Positions 14,678-27,100 of a stretch of 64,000 nucleotides of DNA are shown here, in pieces (the first letter of the stretch is position 1; each line of letters begins with the position of its first letter). Below the pieces are notes generated by a model, which was not told where the DNA came from, made no database searches, and saw only the letters and a list, made by a program, of their open reading frames with translations. This DNA comes from Dipylidium caninum. Taxonomy: Eukaryota > Platyhelminthes > Cestoda > Cyclophyllidea > Dipylidiidae. The translations under genes were made by a program, and so were the position numbers. The DNA lies in assembly GCA_017562135.1 (NCBI GenBank), contig QEYB01001152.1, forward strand, positions 124,001 through 188,000, in the 5' to 3' direction.

Positions 14678-17600
14678 ACCCCCACATTTTCGTGGAGCAG
14701 AGGGTCGATACTTCAACTTATTCCCCATCGAGAAAAAAGACGAATCAATTGCGCCTGTTGTTCAAGAGGATCAGAGGTCACCCGATGTCCACGACCCGCG
14801 TAGACCACGACAACGAAGAAGGCTTATACGGCACAAATCAACTTTACCATACTTTTCTCCTCAAGCGTTTTGAAATTAGAGTGTGAAAGACATAACCCGC
14901 CTCTTGCATGGATGAACACTTCTGTTAAAAAAGCGTTCAAGCAACTTCCTTGATTTCTAACTAAAAAGATTCACTATTTAGAAGTGAAGACAACTTTCAT
15001 CCCTACACGACGGGCTATTTTGATTGAATTGATTGACATTAATGTTCTATTTGTAAAAAAAATGACCGAGAAATTAATGTTATTGCGGTTCAGGGGATAG
15101 CACTTGTTTTAAAAAAAATGATTGTGAGAAAGTGGACACTAGTGATTAAAATTTGCAAAGTAGAAGTCAATTTTAAACACGATAATTTCAAAATGAATTA
15201 AATTTGGGAGGCAAAAGAGGTTAACGGACGTAGAAGAGCAACCAACTGAGGCAGTGGAGTTGCAGCATAGGCAAAATAGATGTACGCAATTCGATGTCTA
15301 AACATAGCTAAACTTAGGGTGAAACATCTAACTACAAAATACCAGGTCTATTGGAATACAAAATTCAATGCAAAATTTAGATTAAATGGAGTCTAGAAAT
15401 ATGTCAAACTGTAAGGGTAAACCAACTAACGAGAACAGGACCGCGACAAAGTGGAGCGTCGATAAATGGAGAAGTGAAATACTTACTCTCACATCTGACA
15501 GAGAGCAAATCATCCAGACGCTTTCGACAAACGTTGCAGAATTTCCGTTTAAAATGACCGACTTCTGACCAACAATGAGCCATAGGATCCTGCAAATGAA
15601 AAAAAGGAGGGTAATGTTCCATGGGTGGCCATTTTGAGATTCTATTAAATCGAGACTTCGATTGAAAAAATAGGTGAACAAATGCTACTTGGGAAATTAG
15701 GGCTGAATCGTCGGAGAAAAAAAGGAAGGTACCGAGACCAGTAACTTCGGTCATACCTAAATCTACCAGAATGAGATCGACTTATGAAAACAGAAGCAAT
15801 ATCCATTTGATCAAATCGTCCCTTATCGAGGAACTGAGCCAATTCAGTCACACAGGTATGAAGCTTAACACTAATATTTCGATGTTGCCCAGAATCACTG
15901 TCTCATAGCGCCCAGAAATCAACATAGTATACCATTCCCATACGAAAAGCGCACTACAAACTGCATATGTAGCTATTTGGAGAACCACGAACTTGATAGG
16001 AATGAAAAAGATATAAGCCCTAGTACGCCTTCCAAACTACTGGTATCCAAATTAAACTTATGCTATTACCACGAACCACTTAAACAGTAGAGACGGGTTT
16101 AGCACTGCATTGTCGCGGGAAAATAATTTGGCGGCGTAGTAGGTTTAAACCATAGAATATGGTAGCGCAGTAACTAACCTGAATTAGAAACGGGATTATG
16201 CAAGTACAAGGAGATACGACCTGACGAATGCACTTCTCATGTGCAAGGAAATTGCAAACTATAAATAGAAAATAAGTTAATATGAAAATCCTTTAGGGTA
16301 TGATTTTGAATCGAAGAGGTCGAAATGAAATCTTTACATATAAAGTGATACTATCCCCTCTTCCCCAATTAGTTCAACACAAACTCTATCTAATATTCGC
16401 AATCTACGTACACAATACAAAAATGACCATATAAAGACTAAAAATTATCATAATTGGATGTCTATTCAAAAACTGTAATGAAAACGCTTCTAAGCATATT
16501 AGCTAAAGTGCATAAAATCAACTGCTAAGTTTATTCGACTTTCGTATACACACCAAAAACAATGGTTTCATCCTAACGGAAAAACAAAACAGATTTTCCG
16601 AAGTTAACTCGAAAATATCTTTGAGCATAAATTCTATCATCCATATTTCGTTTGTTTGTATCGAGACGCCGGAAAGACGCTTTCTTGACAAGCTTACACG
16701 TTAGAACAAGTCATAATAAGGGCTATTGAGGTGCACATTTAATTTTAAATACACCCTCTAGCCCGACCATAGTTAATATCAACCTCTTTTACAGTAAAGA
16801 AGACCAAAAACTGAAGGAGCATACGCGGTCTGTAGAGAATAATACAAAATCGTGTTGCCAAACGAGCTCCTTAGGGGTAACCTAGCAAATACTAGCACCG
16901 TTTAATGTAGAAAAAGTTTATTGAAACTATTTTCAACCCCGAAAGCGACTTTGAATGAGTTTTAATTTTAAGGGGCTGAATAATTTACATAATTGTCCTA
17001 ACTAGTTAATCGAAATAAAGTCGTAAACCGATGGGTTCAACTATTCATTAATGTATTTTAAATAAGACAGTACTAAGTGCATTTACGACTCGGAGTAGTG
17101 AACGCATGGAGCATGGCAGCCCAAAAAGGCTGCGTCAATATTAAGGTCATGACTTCGTTAAAGTCGTGGCCAGTGAAAATGTTCCCCCACAAATAAGGTC
17201 ACAAAAGTACGTGTATTTCAACCGACCGTTGACTGCCGGTAGTGATAAAATCCTCCAAGATGGAACATACTTCAAACGAAGGCAAAAAACAGCCTATCAT
17301 CGGGAGCGCTAAGGATGATGAGGATTGGATATTGACGTACAATTTGTAACTACTTAGAGCTTCTTTAAAAAAGGTTTTGCGGAATACCTACTGGTTCCAC
17401 TGTTAAAACCTCTGGCTGAATTCAGTAGCGAATCTCCACGTCGCTATTCTTTTATAATAGAAAGTCTTAGATCGAATTCGTTTAACTTAATGGATGCAAA
17501 TTCAAACAGCATGCATGTAAAGGAGAACCAAATAGTCACTGAGTTGCAACTTCACTCTATCGAACAAATCATTTGGTCAAAAAAGTTAACTTCTATTTTA

Positions 17601-18329
17601 ACAAGAAGGGCTTAAATCAAAGGTTATTTTTATGAAAAAAAATGCATTATACAAATACTGATTTTGCAAAAAATTGTGACGGCTTCGAAGGTACTATAAG
17701 TTTATTTAATAAGAGCGAAACTACTTACTTTCGCATATCATCCCAGTGGTTCCAAGTATCCCCCAAAGGAGATCGCAGCAGTGATGGCAGGTTGCTGGTT
17801 TGTGGAGATTTTTTTTAATAAAAGCATGACCTTGAAACCATCCCTTAACAGCTGCGCCAACCCTGCAACAGGATGGATACCGAGATAATCATCTGAATCA
17901 CAAATTTATCTCAAAAGAGGCCTCAAGGCTCTGGTTGTATGAGTTAAACCACAAAGTTTCAAGAATTTCCAAGGGTTTATGTAGAGGTGATGTAAAATAA
18001 CAACCACACAAATCCTTAAAGTCAGAAATATCAAATTGTAAAAATGGCCTTAAAAACATTTATGAAAAACTAAAACCACCTACCTATTAGACAAAATATT
18101 ACAAGTAGTACATAGACAGGTTAAGTCCTTAACTTCCCAAAATATATGTACATATCGATGACAAATCAAATCATCATTGGAATAACAAAAAACGAGGGTG
18201 ATTTTAATAGAGAGATAGGTTTTGCGCGTCGCACCTTGGACTGGATGATTGAGTATCTGTATCAGTAATGCTTTCCACCTCTAAAGCACCAACAATCTCG
18301 GTTGATTTAGATGCTGACGCTTCATCCAT
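1294..18329 (-). CDS. DGKQ: Diacylglycerol kinase theta (DGK-1 type), 18 exons
   Basis: Phosphorylates diacylglycerol to phosphatidic acid, ending DAG signalling; the nematode homologue DGK-1 opposes Gq signalling at synapses. Exons from the 5' end: 18329-18235, 17862-17729, 16258-16179, 15589-15487, 13320-13229, 11355-10990, 10898-10779, 10599-10440, 10009-9908, 9548-9428, 9351-9249, 9026-8741, 6693-6440, 5953-5697, 4988-4749, 2773-2452, 2013-1915, 1638-1294. All junctions are GT-AG and in phase, giving 1,092 residues (human about 940). Domains: three C1 zinc fingers (about 44-93, 108-158, and 293-335 with HHWREGNLP then [13 protein letters not shown]), an Ala/Ser/Gly/Pro linker at 169-290, a Ras-association region at about 420-590, the catalytic domain ([11 protein letters not shown] near 700, [12 protein letters not shown]), and the accessory domain ([34 protein letters not shown]). 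The start is the only ATG in phase with C1A. The exact first exon and the 115-codon last exon are least certain; exon 14 uses a weak GTTAGA donor. Confidence 0.93.
2101..2158. repeat. 29-bp direct repeat, two copies
   Basis: Two perfect adjacent copies of a 29-base unit beginning acttcatcga (2101-2129 and 2130-2158), inside the DGK intron between exons 16 and 17. This looks like a recent tandem duplication with no evident function. Confidence 0.9.
2368..2385. repeat. (TTC)6 microsatellite
   Basis: Six uninterrupted TTC triplets in the same DGK intron. This is a simple repeat, usable as a length marker. Confidence 0.85.
13711..13900. repeat. Alternating CG/TG tract with Z-DNA potential
   Basis: 13711-13750 is almost unbroken alternating purine-pyrimidine sequence (CG repeats running into TG repeats). 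Similar tracts follow at about 13819-13859 and 13865-13882. This composition favours left-handed DNA. It lies in the 2.2-kb DGK intron between exons 4 and 5 and opens a GC-rich, CpG-rich island reaching about 14,330. Confidence 0.75.
13900..14330. promoter_or_regulatory. CpG-rich island inside a DGK intron
   Basis: A block of high GC and many CpG dinucleotides (for example repeated GCCGC around 14,090-14,105) within an AT-rich intron. It could be an internal promoter giving a shorter DGK transcript that starts at exon 5, or simply a compositional oddity. Open frames across it on both strands look like by-products of high GC, because they carry no family motif or splice signals. No TATA or initiator element was assigned. 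Confidence 0.3.
14641..14669. repeat. (TA)14 microsatellite
   Basis: Fourteen TA dinucleotides plus one base, followed by a short degenerate tgta run, in the same DGK intron. This is a simple repeat. Confidence 0.9.
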
Positions 18330-19356
18330 CTTCTAAAGAAGAATTCGGCAAACGTCTGCTCAACTAATAGGCACCGGTTTGATCTGTGAAAGTGCAGTCG
18401 AGTCAGGCCTACGAGAAAAAAATGAAGATAACGTTTGAGTGCGTAAACATCGCTCACACCTACTATAAAAAAACAGAAAAGTATCACGAAGAAATATTTT
18501 GAAGTAGCACACAGACCTGAGTAAAGCCTTAAAGGGAAAAAAACACTAGAATATCAAAGAGCGCCACCCAAAATGAGTAAAACATTAACAGAACCTTCGG
18601 CAGCAAAAAGGGTTACGTAGTCAAAGCGAGAAAAAAATTAAGTAATACGCATGTTAACGAAAGAGGTAATAAAGCAATTAAAAACTAGCAACATGTTTAT
18701 ATATATTCACCGGCTAATTCATGCATTTTTAAATAAAAAACGACCATACACAAAAAATCTGAAAAGGCTAGAAAAGGGAAAAATGAAACAAGAAAAGACA
18801 CTGAGAAATATGGAGAAAACAAAGACCACGAAAACGTACAAAGACAAGTAGTAAGATTTATTGTAGTAAAAATAAGACTAAGTGATAAAACGATAAATCA
18901 ACAAATCCGTGTGGATAAGGTTTCAGGAGCTAAATTAAAAATATAAAAGACTTGCATCATTTGTTGCATAAGTAAAGAAAGGATCCGAAAGCGAGAGTAA
19001 CAGCAAAGAGGAAAGGTAAATCCGGCGTAAGAGCTAGTGTTCCATAAGAGCCAAGTCCCAATCTCCGGTAAAATAAGCGGAAAGCCAATTCACGTCAACG
19101 GCCAAACATTGCTGCATACGACTAAAGCGCTGCCATCATTGATTAAAATTAAAGAATATAAAGAGAAGATGAGGAAACAGTAATTTCGCACGCAAATATA
19201 TATATCAAAAATGATACAAGGGAAAAAATGAAAAAAAAAGTGCAAAAAAATCATCGTAGCAGAGGGTAAAAATGAGCGAAAAATAAAAAGAGGGAATCGT
19301 CGCGATAAAATATTAAAATGTAATATTAGCTAACGAATATTAACAACCCATAAAAA
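18330..19356. other. Upstream region of the DGK gene, no coding signal
   Basis: An A-rich stretch between the proposed DGK start codon and the outer edge of the left palindrome arm. It should contain the DGK promoter and 5' untranslated sequence. No core element can be assigned with confidence. Confidence 0.4.
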
Positions 19357-20117
19357 CCGCCACAGTCCATTTGCACGCATTAATTCTCTCAGAGTTTGAG
19401 CGTAGCTCTAAGTACTTACACGCAGAAGACTGGGATTTCTCCGCATCCTCACCACATCTTCACTCCTCTCTCGTAAACGGAGTGCTGTGTGCACTTGCGG
19501 AGTTTCTGCTTGTTTTTCGGCGTCCAGTTTATGCTTCCGCTAAGTGCCCCTTTCTTGCACATCCTGGACCACACCATTCTTCCACTACTCCCTCGAGTAA
19601 CCTTCCTCCTAAAGCCCTCTATTGGTCCTAGTAGAACCCTAAAGAGCTCCATGTTAGGATAGAAGGTTTAACCACCCCGTTTTCGGTACACTTGTTGCAT
19701 TCTCTTAAATCCCGCTCCCATGTCCCGATGGTCACTGCGTTGTGCCAACCAAGAGGTCACGTCTTAATCCTGCATCGCTAAGACCGCTCTGTCACTCTAA
19801 TAACATACCTAAGGCGACCTTTAATGTATTCATTACTGAGTGTCATAAATGAGAGTCCCTGAACCCCTTCCATCTGCCGACCGGTGATTGGTGTGTGCCT
19901 AATTTCCTCTCCCGCTGGCAACGCCTTCCGCTACTAATTACTCCTGAGGGTGGGGAGATCGTCACTCCCGGATATACTGGCAAGCCAAAGCACACCTTGA
20001 GGTGGATGTCCAAGTGGGGCACTTATTGAAAGCGTTTCAGTTCATGTCGATTGCCTTTCAGTTTCAAGTTGTTGATAATTGCTTCCCCGCATCCCGTCTC
20101 ACAGACGCTTTACTGCG

Positions 20118-20231
20118 GATCAGTGCTCCCGCTTGCTTTACTTCGACTCACACCGACGCGTCAAGAAATAGGCACTCCAGCTGATACAAATTCAGATGTT
20201 TTCCTACGAGAGGATCCAGAGCAGTGTCTCG
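20118..20231 (+). pseudogene. Decayed exon of unrecognised gene, left copy
   Basis: One frame reads like protein (residues such as LLYFDSHRRVKK, then ALQLIQIQM, then ERIQSSVSQ) and ends at a good donor, CAG|gtgggt. A TAG stop interrupts it after RRVKK, where the right-arm copy has TGG. The right copy is open at that point but has lost one base downstream (near gatgttgctt), so it shifts frame where this copy does not. The two copies therefore carry different lesions. I do not recognise the family. It may belong to the same gene as the exon at 21,344. Confidence 0.4.
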
Positions 20232-21343
20232 CAGGTGGGTGATGTGAATATCGCTGTGCGTGCCCAATAAACTTTCTTGCAATTGGTAAGAAGGCTAACA
20301 ACATTGGCCTGTGAGTGGGCATAATTTAATCTGCGCCTCTAACGGCCCCCCGATGAAAGCTCGCCCCACACTAGCGATGGCATCAGTCTACTAGAACCGA
20401 CTGCCAATGAAGGTGAAGTGGCGGCGACAGGTACGCAGTCACTTCTGTCTCATTTCCTTATCAGGCCTTTTGTGAGTGTTGAGCTCCAATTTACCTAATT
20501 TTTCAGGTATCGCCATTAGGAAATGTCACTTCCATTACGACGCAGAACTAGATTACACATCGGCTAGGGGATGAGAAGTCATCTGTGTCGAGAATCTTGC
20601 CATAGGACTTTGTGTCCGTTATGCCTTAGAGGTGCTCGAGGTAAAGTGTCTGCGCATCAGGATGAAGCCAGCCTGAGTGAGTAAAGTGTATCATGGTGGG
20701 GTTTGAGCGGGTCGGATATTCGGTTTTGCGCCCTACTAATGATCACATAAATGAACAAGTAGGATTTCAAAAAGCGTTGGAGTGATGATAACTAGACCCA
20801 GAACAGCCTGTCTGGTAAAATATCTCACCCCTTTCCTCCCTCCCTCACATTAGACACAATCAAATGAGTCATGATTCACAATGGACACAATCTCCTGTCA
20901 GGGGGAAAGGGTGAGGGGTGGGGGATGGGGAGTGGTTTCGAGGCGATAATGCCAGAGGCATGGGGCTCCTCAATACAGAGCCGCAGCGCGTCCTTTGGTG
21001 TCCATCACTCACGGGACGCGCACATGGCCACTGGACGCCACGGCGGGCCATCGACAACACCTTTGAAGTAGAACTCGCGCGCATTTTTCCGCTATTCCTC
21101 TTCCACACAGGCACACATAAACCCGAAGACTCATTTTCAGAAAATCGACCACATGGCCCCCAATCCGCCACAAAAGTTGGTGTCGTCTCACAGAAATTAG
21201 TGGCTCAACGGGGCGCCGTGCCTCAGATGACACGCAGGGTCGAGTGTGTGAGTCGCAGTCTTGGCCTTACTTTCTCCCACCTCGTGTCTGCGGCCGAGGG
21301 TGCCGCGACTTCCACCTCGCCCTCTCTCTGTCCCCGCCTCTAG

Positions 21344-21524
21344 ACACGACGTATCCACTCTGCTAGACTTCCTGGAAAGGCCTCAGGAAGGCCTCGAGGG
21401 CCTAGTCATCGGCCCCCTGAGTGATAACTCGCCCAATCAAGTTAACGAAGCCTTCGATGAGCTCCAACATACACATCTATGGCGGAATATCGCAGACTAC
21501 TCCGCAGCTAGCCCGAAAGACTGA
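21344..21524 (+). CDS. Putative terminal exon of unknown gene, left copy
   Basis: Follows a good pyrimidine-rich acceptor (cccgcctctag). It has one leading base and then 60 codons including the stop; the peptide includes STLLDFLERPQEGLEGL and ends SAASPKD. The right-arm copy (37,909-38,089, minus) has exactly the same length and frame. About six base differences were noted, three of them amino-acid changes (V/I, I/K, P/R). Preserved frame in an arm full of indels argues for real coding. Upstream exons were not joined and no family was recognised. Confidence 0.45.
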
Positions 21525-21796
21525 CAAATGGTGCGAAATTTACGCCGCTCATTCAACTCCTTTTGTCTCGTCCTCTTTCGCGTTGTCACATCTCAGTGTC
21601 ACCTCCGTATGCTCCCTTTGCTGCGCCACGAAATCAGAGAGGTTTTTTGAGCTAATACACCCGGCTAAACGATCAATCTAGGGACTTTGCTCCCCGCTGA
21701 CTGCTATGCCATTTTCTCGAGAGCCTACCCAATGCGACCTGGACAGAGGCGCTCTGACGCGAGTTTCCTCGGGTAGGAGGAGAAATTAGCTGGCAC

Positions 21797-22297
21797 TTAG
21801 GATTGGCGCTCAAGCTGGTCGTGAGTTTCGCCTAACTCTAATGCAGAGGGGCATATTGAAAATTCGACGTTATGTGCACATTTTCCCCATCCCAAAACGG
21901 GACCGCAGCGCCTCAAATGGGAGACCTGTGACGAACGGAAGACTCGAATTTCTGAGGGGGAGACGAACCTGTCACCCTCGCCGTTGTTCCCACTCCTCGT
22001 GCGCATCCATCCCTCAAGTCGGGCGTCAAATCGTGCTCCGAACCACTGAAGATGGTTTTTTTTTCTAGTATTGCAGTTTTCAACTGAACGAACAATCGTC
22101 GCACGTGCTAGTTTAAGTCGGTGTCCAGCATTGACCGCGCAACCTTGAAAGGCTGCTTCTTCACTCTCAACAAATGCCGAATGTGTTGTGATTAGGAGGA
22201 AACTGTACTGTCGCTCGACACTTACCTGCGAGCAAAACGAGTTAGTCTGAGGAAAAGGCCAGCTCTTACAGATGCGGCAATAATAGCTACTCTTCAT
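21797..22297 (-). other. Cysteine-containing ORF of unknown gene, left copy
   Basis: An open frame beginning MKSSYYCRICKSWPFPQ, matched by the right-arm frame at 37,057-37,341. After the opening 24 codons both copies have a strong donor (CAG|gtaagtg), so only the first part may be coding, as a small exon with a CxxC pair. The rest is probably intron. The family was not recognised. Confidence 0.3.
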
Positions 22298-22954
22298 TGT
22301 CTACCACTTGCGAATTTCAATGGCATTGATGCATGAAAAGAAAAGCAACATGAGAATCACACGTAGTAGGAGGTAGAAGAAGGGAGAAATACCCGCTTCC
22401 ACCCAAATCAGTCATTGTCAAGGTTGTCCGCACTCATGCAATCGCGGAAGCAGTCGAGAGTGTTACGGACAGACTACTCTGTCGGGCGATCCATCCCTAG
22501 TCTCGAGCTGGTAAAGCGCGGGCCCACCTACAAGTCCTTCACACTCATTTTTGTTTACCTTGGCGATGGACGAAATTGGTCCTCGGTGGCAAAGTTGATT
22601 TGTGAAAACGGCATATCGGATGGGGCGCACTAAGAAACCAGTGAGGAAATAGTCAAATCGCGTGATGAAGTGTTCGAACTTACACACTTGTCTTCTGTGT
22701 ACTTACGGCTAGAGCCCTGACCTCGGATCGCGTCCCCAGTCGCCAAGCGCTTTTCCATATCAACAAAATTTTCTTCCATTCGGTTACAAACTAGGAGAAA
22801 ACTCTGGACACTGACTCAGCAGCGGCAGGAGCGGCAGGAGCAGCAGCAGCAAGATCGTATTCCTATCGGTAGTAAAGTAGGCCCCGATTTCGTTAACGCA
22901 GCATTAATCAGACATCACAGAAGAAAAAGACCATGCTACGGATGACGAAACACG

Positions 22955-23353
22955 CTAAAACGCGTCCTCGACTAGTGAACTATAAATAGACTCTAAAGAT
23001 GCCGAATGGTAACTTCCGGAGAGTGAATGACATACAACCCCGACCGCGAAACATCTCCCGGCCTTCGACACCATTTCCAAATGGAATTGGGCGCCCATGC
23101 GGTCTACTCGCCAGAGGACGTGATCTCTAAGACCTTCAAGCAAGTCTGCTTCTCGTAACAATAGGTCAGCGGGTAGCACTCCTCTTAAGGACTGCACTCT
23201 TAAGAGTTGAGTGCATGCCATATAATAAAGGCTTGTTAGCACCGACTCACCGTGAGAAGTCCTGATGACTGCGCCTTGGGGAAGGCTATGCACCGCCTGT
23301 CCATTTACGCTATCACAAAACACACACCGAGGCGTGGTCCGCGCACTCGTCAT
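22955..23353 (-). CDS. 132-residue ORF of unknown function, left copy
   Basis: Begins MTSARTTPRCVFCDSVNG and ends SSLVEDAF. All 132 residues are the same in the right-arm copy (36,113-36,511), inside the identical tract, so conservation alone does not prove selection here. A good donor (CACG|gtgagt) after about 35 codons suggests the real exon may be short, with the CVFC pair part of a zinc-binding unit. It lies downstream of SECISBP2 on the same strand. The family was not recognised. Confidence 0.4.
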   Translation of the reverse strand: MTSARTTPRCVFCDSVNGQAVHSLPQGAVIRTSHGESVLTSLYYMACTQLLRVQSLRGVLPADLLLREADLLEGLRDHVLWRVDRMGAQFHLEMVSKAGRCFAVGVVCHSLSGSYHSASLESIYSSLVEDAF

Positions 23354-24182
23354 CTTCCAATCCCCTCTACTTCACCAAATAGTGGGCTTACCGTGAACTA
23401 GAGGCAAACCACGGGACGCCGCATTCCACATGCACAATGTTATTGGCTGGCGGACGATACACGGGCACATGAGGCAAACTCCTCACTCAATAGCCGACTC
23501 TACCCCCCGACCACTTTCACTCACTCCCCACAGTCGAGTGGCAACGGCATTCGATCTCCGCTGTCTCGCATACACGTTCCTTCACCGCACCTTCAGTTCC
23601 CCAGCCCTTCTGTGCCTACTTGCGACCTCAAAGGAGAATCAGAACGTTCGTGTCTCTTATACAGATTTTCTTTAGCAAGACTCAGGGCTGTTCACTGTAA
23701 ACTTGACAAAACTCCCGAATTGGGGCTGAGTAGCCGTGTTTTAACACGCATAAATACGCCTCCCTGTCCACATTACCTGTAATTTCATATTCCTCCTAGA
23801 TATTACTCCGGTAACCGATGTAAGTGCTCCAGAATCTTGTAACAAAAGAACTACCCTTCCAGTCATTTTTGGTGCATTTGCTTGGTAGTTATGCTACTAC
23901 CCCACTGCCAGATCAATGACTCCGATCTTACCACCCTCCCAGAAGCGTCAAAGCCAACAACTGCGCCTATTTATATTACCAACTGTTTGTTGACATTATC
24001 AATTGTAAAACTCATATCAGGAGGCACAAAATCAGACCATTGTACACTATTAGTGGGAAGGTCTTTCCGGCAAATAGATTCAAGGTTATCAGTCTTCGAT
24101 GGACCCAGTACAACAAGGGGACGGCAAAGCCAATGAGGGCCTTCAACTTCACATTTTTCACATCTTCAGGTTTGCTGATGTA

Positions 24183-27100
24183 TCACTTGGGAAATGTGTT
24201 AACTGCTCGGTTAAACCTTTCTATAAGTTCTTTTGCCTTGTCCTCAGTACCGGCAAAACTTATCACACCAACACAACTCACAGGGGCTCCCTTGTGGCAC
24301 AACTTCTGTAGGTAACGCCGTTTAAAGGCCAACACCACAGGACACTCACGCTCTCGAGCCATTTCGACGGTTCGTTTTCAGCGTCTTGGCCAAAGCGTTA
24401 GACTTTTTTCGGTGAGTCAACTGCTCCCTCCTGTTGCTCCGACTCATCCTCTACAGTGCAGAGCATTAATATGCCTATCACCCACATACATTGGCCGCCA
24501 AAATAAAATTCACTATAGTTTTCAGCGTACAGGGGAGGCAAGAGCGTCATGTAAACGAACTTGAGGACACTGAGGCTACGGAAACTAACCCACCAATTTC
24601 ATACGCGCCCTCTTCAAGGTCATTGGCAATGACGAGGAATTTGAGTCTGCTCAAGTTTGAGACCCTTTATAACCTCGTGGAAGCCGCAGACAATACGACG
24701 AGTGTTCTTTCGTTTTGTTGGTGTATTTAAGGTCTGTTTGTAGGCACGATCATGAAATTCAGCCAACTGTCTCAAAATCTCTTCTATACGCCCCTCAAGC
24801 TCTGGCAGACTTGGTAAAACGAGCTTCTGATTGCGCAAGTAGAAAAAAATGACTGACTTAAGGAACTATCATGGGCCATAGTAGATAATTATGTCAAAAA
24901 TAAAAAAACCCGGTCGTTATTTTGGCAGATGCTATAGAAACAAGTCATACTCAAAGTAAAGTCAAGACAACTAATAAAAAGGCATAAGGAAACGTCCGTT
25001 TTCGAAATCTATGCAGTTAACTTGACAAATAACATGTCCGTCGCTAATTTCACAAATTCACATTGCCTCATTGAAAAGAACAAATTCCTATTTACAATTT
25101 CTTTAAATTATGATTTGAGCATAACGATGCAATTGCTTTAATGCAGGAATTTATCGTCCTCCAGTTTCACAGATCGAAATATCCGTAATCCACTACGAGA
25201 ACGACAAATGGACTTTTAAAATAGATAAACGCAAAGCAACAACCGGTGGACCCATGTGATCATTCTATCAGAGAGGGTTTTTAATTTGAGATGTTCATTT
25301 AAGTGCATCTTAGCACTGCTTACACTTTTTCCTCAACAAATAAAACACTGCACACATTCATAATCTTTTTCAAACCAATAAAAACACTCCTCCTGTCGTC
25401 TAACTACTGCCTCTGCATTTTTCGTCTTAAAACGGAAGCGCTTTCTACTGGGAGACTAGTTTTCTCAACTTCTAAGAGCTTAATCAATGAAACACACCAA
25501 AATGTGGTGGTGCATGAATAGGTGCCAAAGATGGCAAAAAAACCAACCCAAGTTTTACGCTGGGTTTTCGGTGAAGGCAACTTGCGAGTCACATGAAAGC
25601 TCCATATGTCCTGGTGTGCATCTGACAAGACGATCATGGAGAATGCCAGATTTTAGGCGGGAAACGCGTTTCTTCTTCGACGACACCAAACCATTTCGAC
25701 CACTGGGTTGTAGACTCAGTCGTCTCGGCGAGGAGGCTACGATAACGCGAGAGCATTTGCGCCTTCATGGCGTCTGTGAGAATTCGACCCTTGCGGCGCG
25801 GATTGCGTTTCGCTCGCAATGCCCTCTTTTCCGCCCGAGACAACGATCTGCAGGCGGTCACGGTGAGGAGTTCGGAAACCGTCGTGGGCAGTGGTTCGCC
25901 ACGTTTGAGTACACGCACTTCCGACATATTGAGCTTTGGTGATACGGTTGTTATAGGCAGTCGCGAGGTCGCATCGTCCAATCTGCAGGAAAAACTCATC
26001 ACAAACACCCTCAAGGATTGAACAAGCGAATATATTTGTACTTGCCTTCAAAGAGATCTGGAAATTACCAAACACAAAGTGAGGAATGGTTTCGTACTAG
26101 TCAAACCAGCACGTCAAAGTAAGCATAATCAATAAGGTAGCATATTGAATCAGATAATATCGGACATGACAACCCCAATTATTGACAAATGTTTCACTGT
26201 AACGACCGAGGCGCAATCTTTACCATTTACTTATTGCCCGTCTTCCTGAGCCCGCCACCAGCTTTAACTGAAAGCGAGTCATGAATCAAATCAAATTTCA
26301 CCCTATAAGTGCTTTTGCTACTCAAAATCCTCAGCTGTCTAAAGCAGAGAAAGAAAGAGAGAGAGAGAGGCAGACACTTAAAACCTTTGCATGGATGAGA
26401 TTCAGATTTTCTCCCGAATTCACATAGTCAATTGGGAACAGATAATACAGGCAAAACAAGCACAACAAATTTCTTCGACTTCAACCAATTCAAAGTAATA
26501 ATATGCCAACTTCTATTAATAAGCCGGTTAAACACATCACAATAGAAGTTAAATCTCCCATAAGGAATGCAAATTTGTAGTCTTGTGCCGACTAGTAGTG
26601 GTTTTCCAACGAAGCAGGCATGAAATCAACTAATAAAGTGGTAGGATGATTCAAACACTCACGAGAGTGCACCGACAACAGCAACTCTCGACTGCCTCTT
26701 GGGTGACGATGTAGAGAATCCTGATTTCCCCAAATAAAGGCACCGGTCCAGTTGTTTGGCGACCTCATCAACGCATTTATGTGCTGATGTCTCTGGGAAC
26801 TTTGCGTATCCTTGGGGCGTTGACGCTTTATCACTCAAAATCGAGTCGTTCCTCGCCACTGTGGCAGACATAACAACTTCTCGAGTCTGCTTTCGGTGGT
26901 GCACACTACGTGAGTCTGGGTAATTAAGTATAGCCCCAGCACTGTCATCAGGCCTTCGAAGCAATGATCTGGAGTCAAATGATGCGGAAGGCTTACGTTG
27001 AAGATTGGGGTCCGCACTAAGTTGCATAGCTGTCTGTGTACTTCTTGGTGTGATCATCTGGGTTCTACACTTGTCTGTAGGATTCCTATATTTTCCGCCA

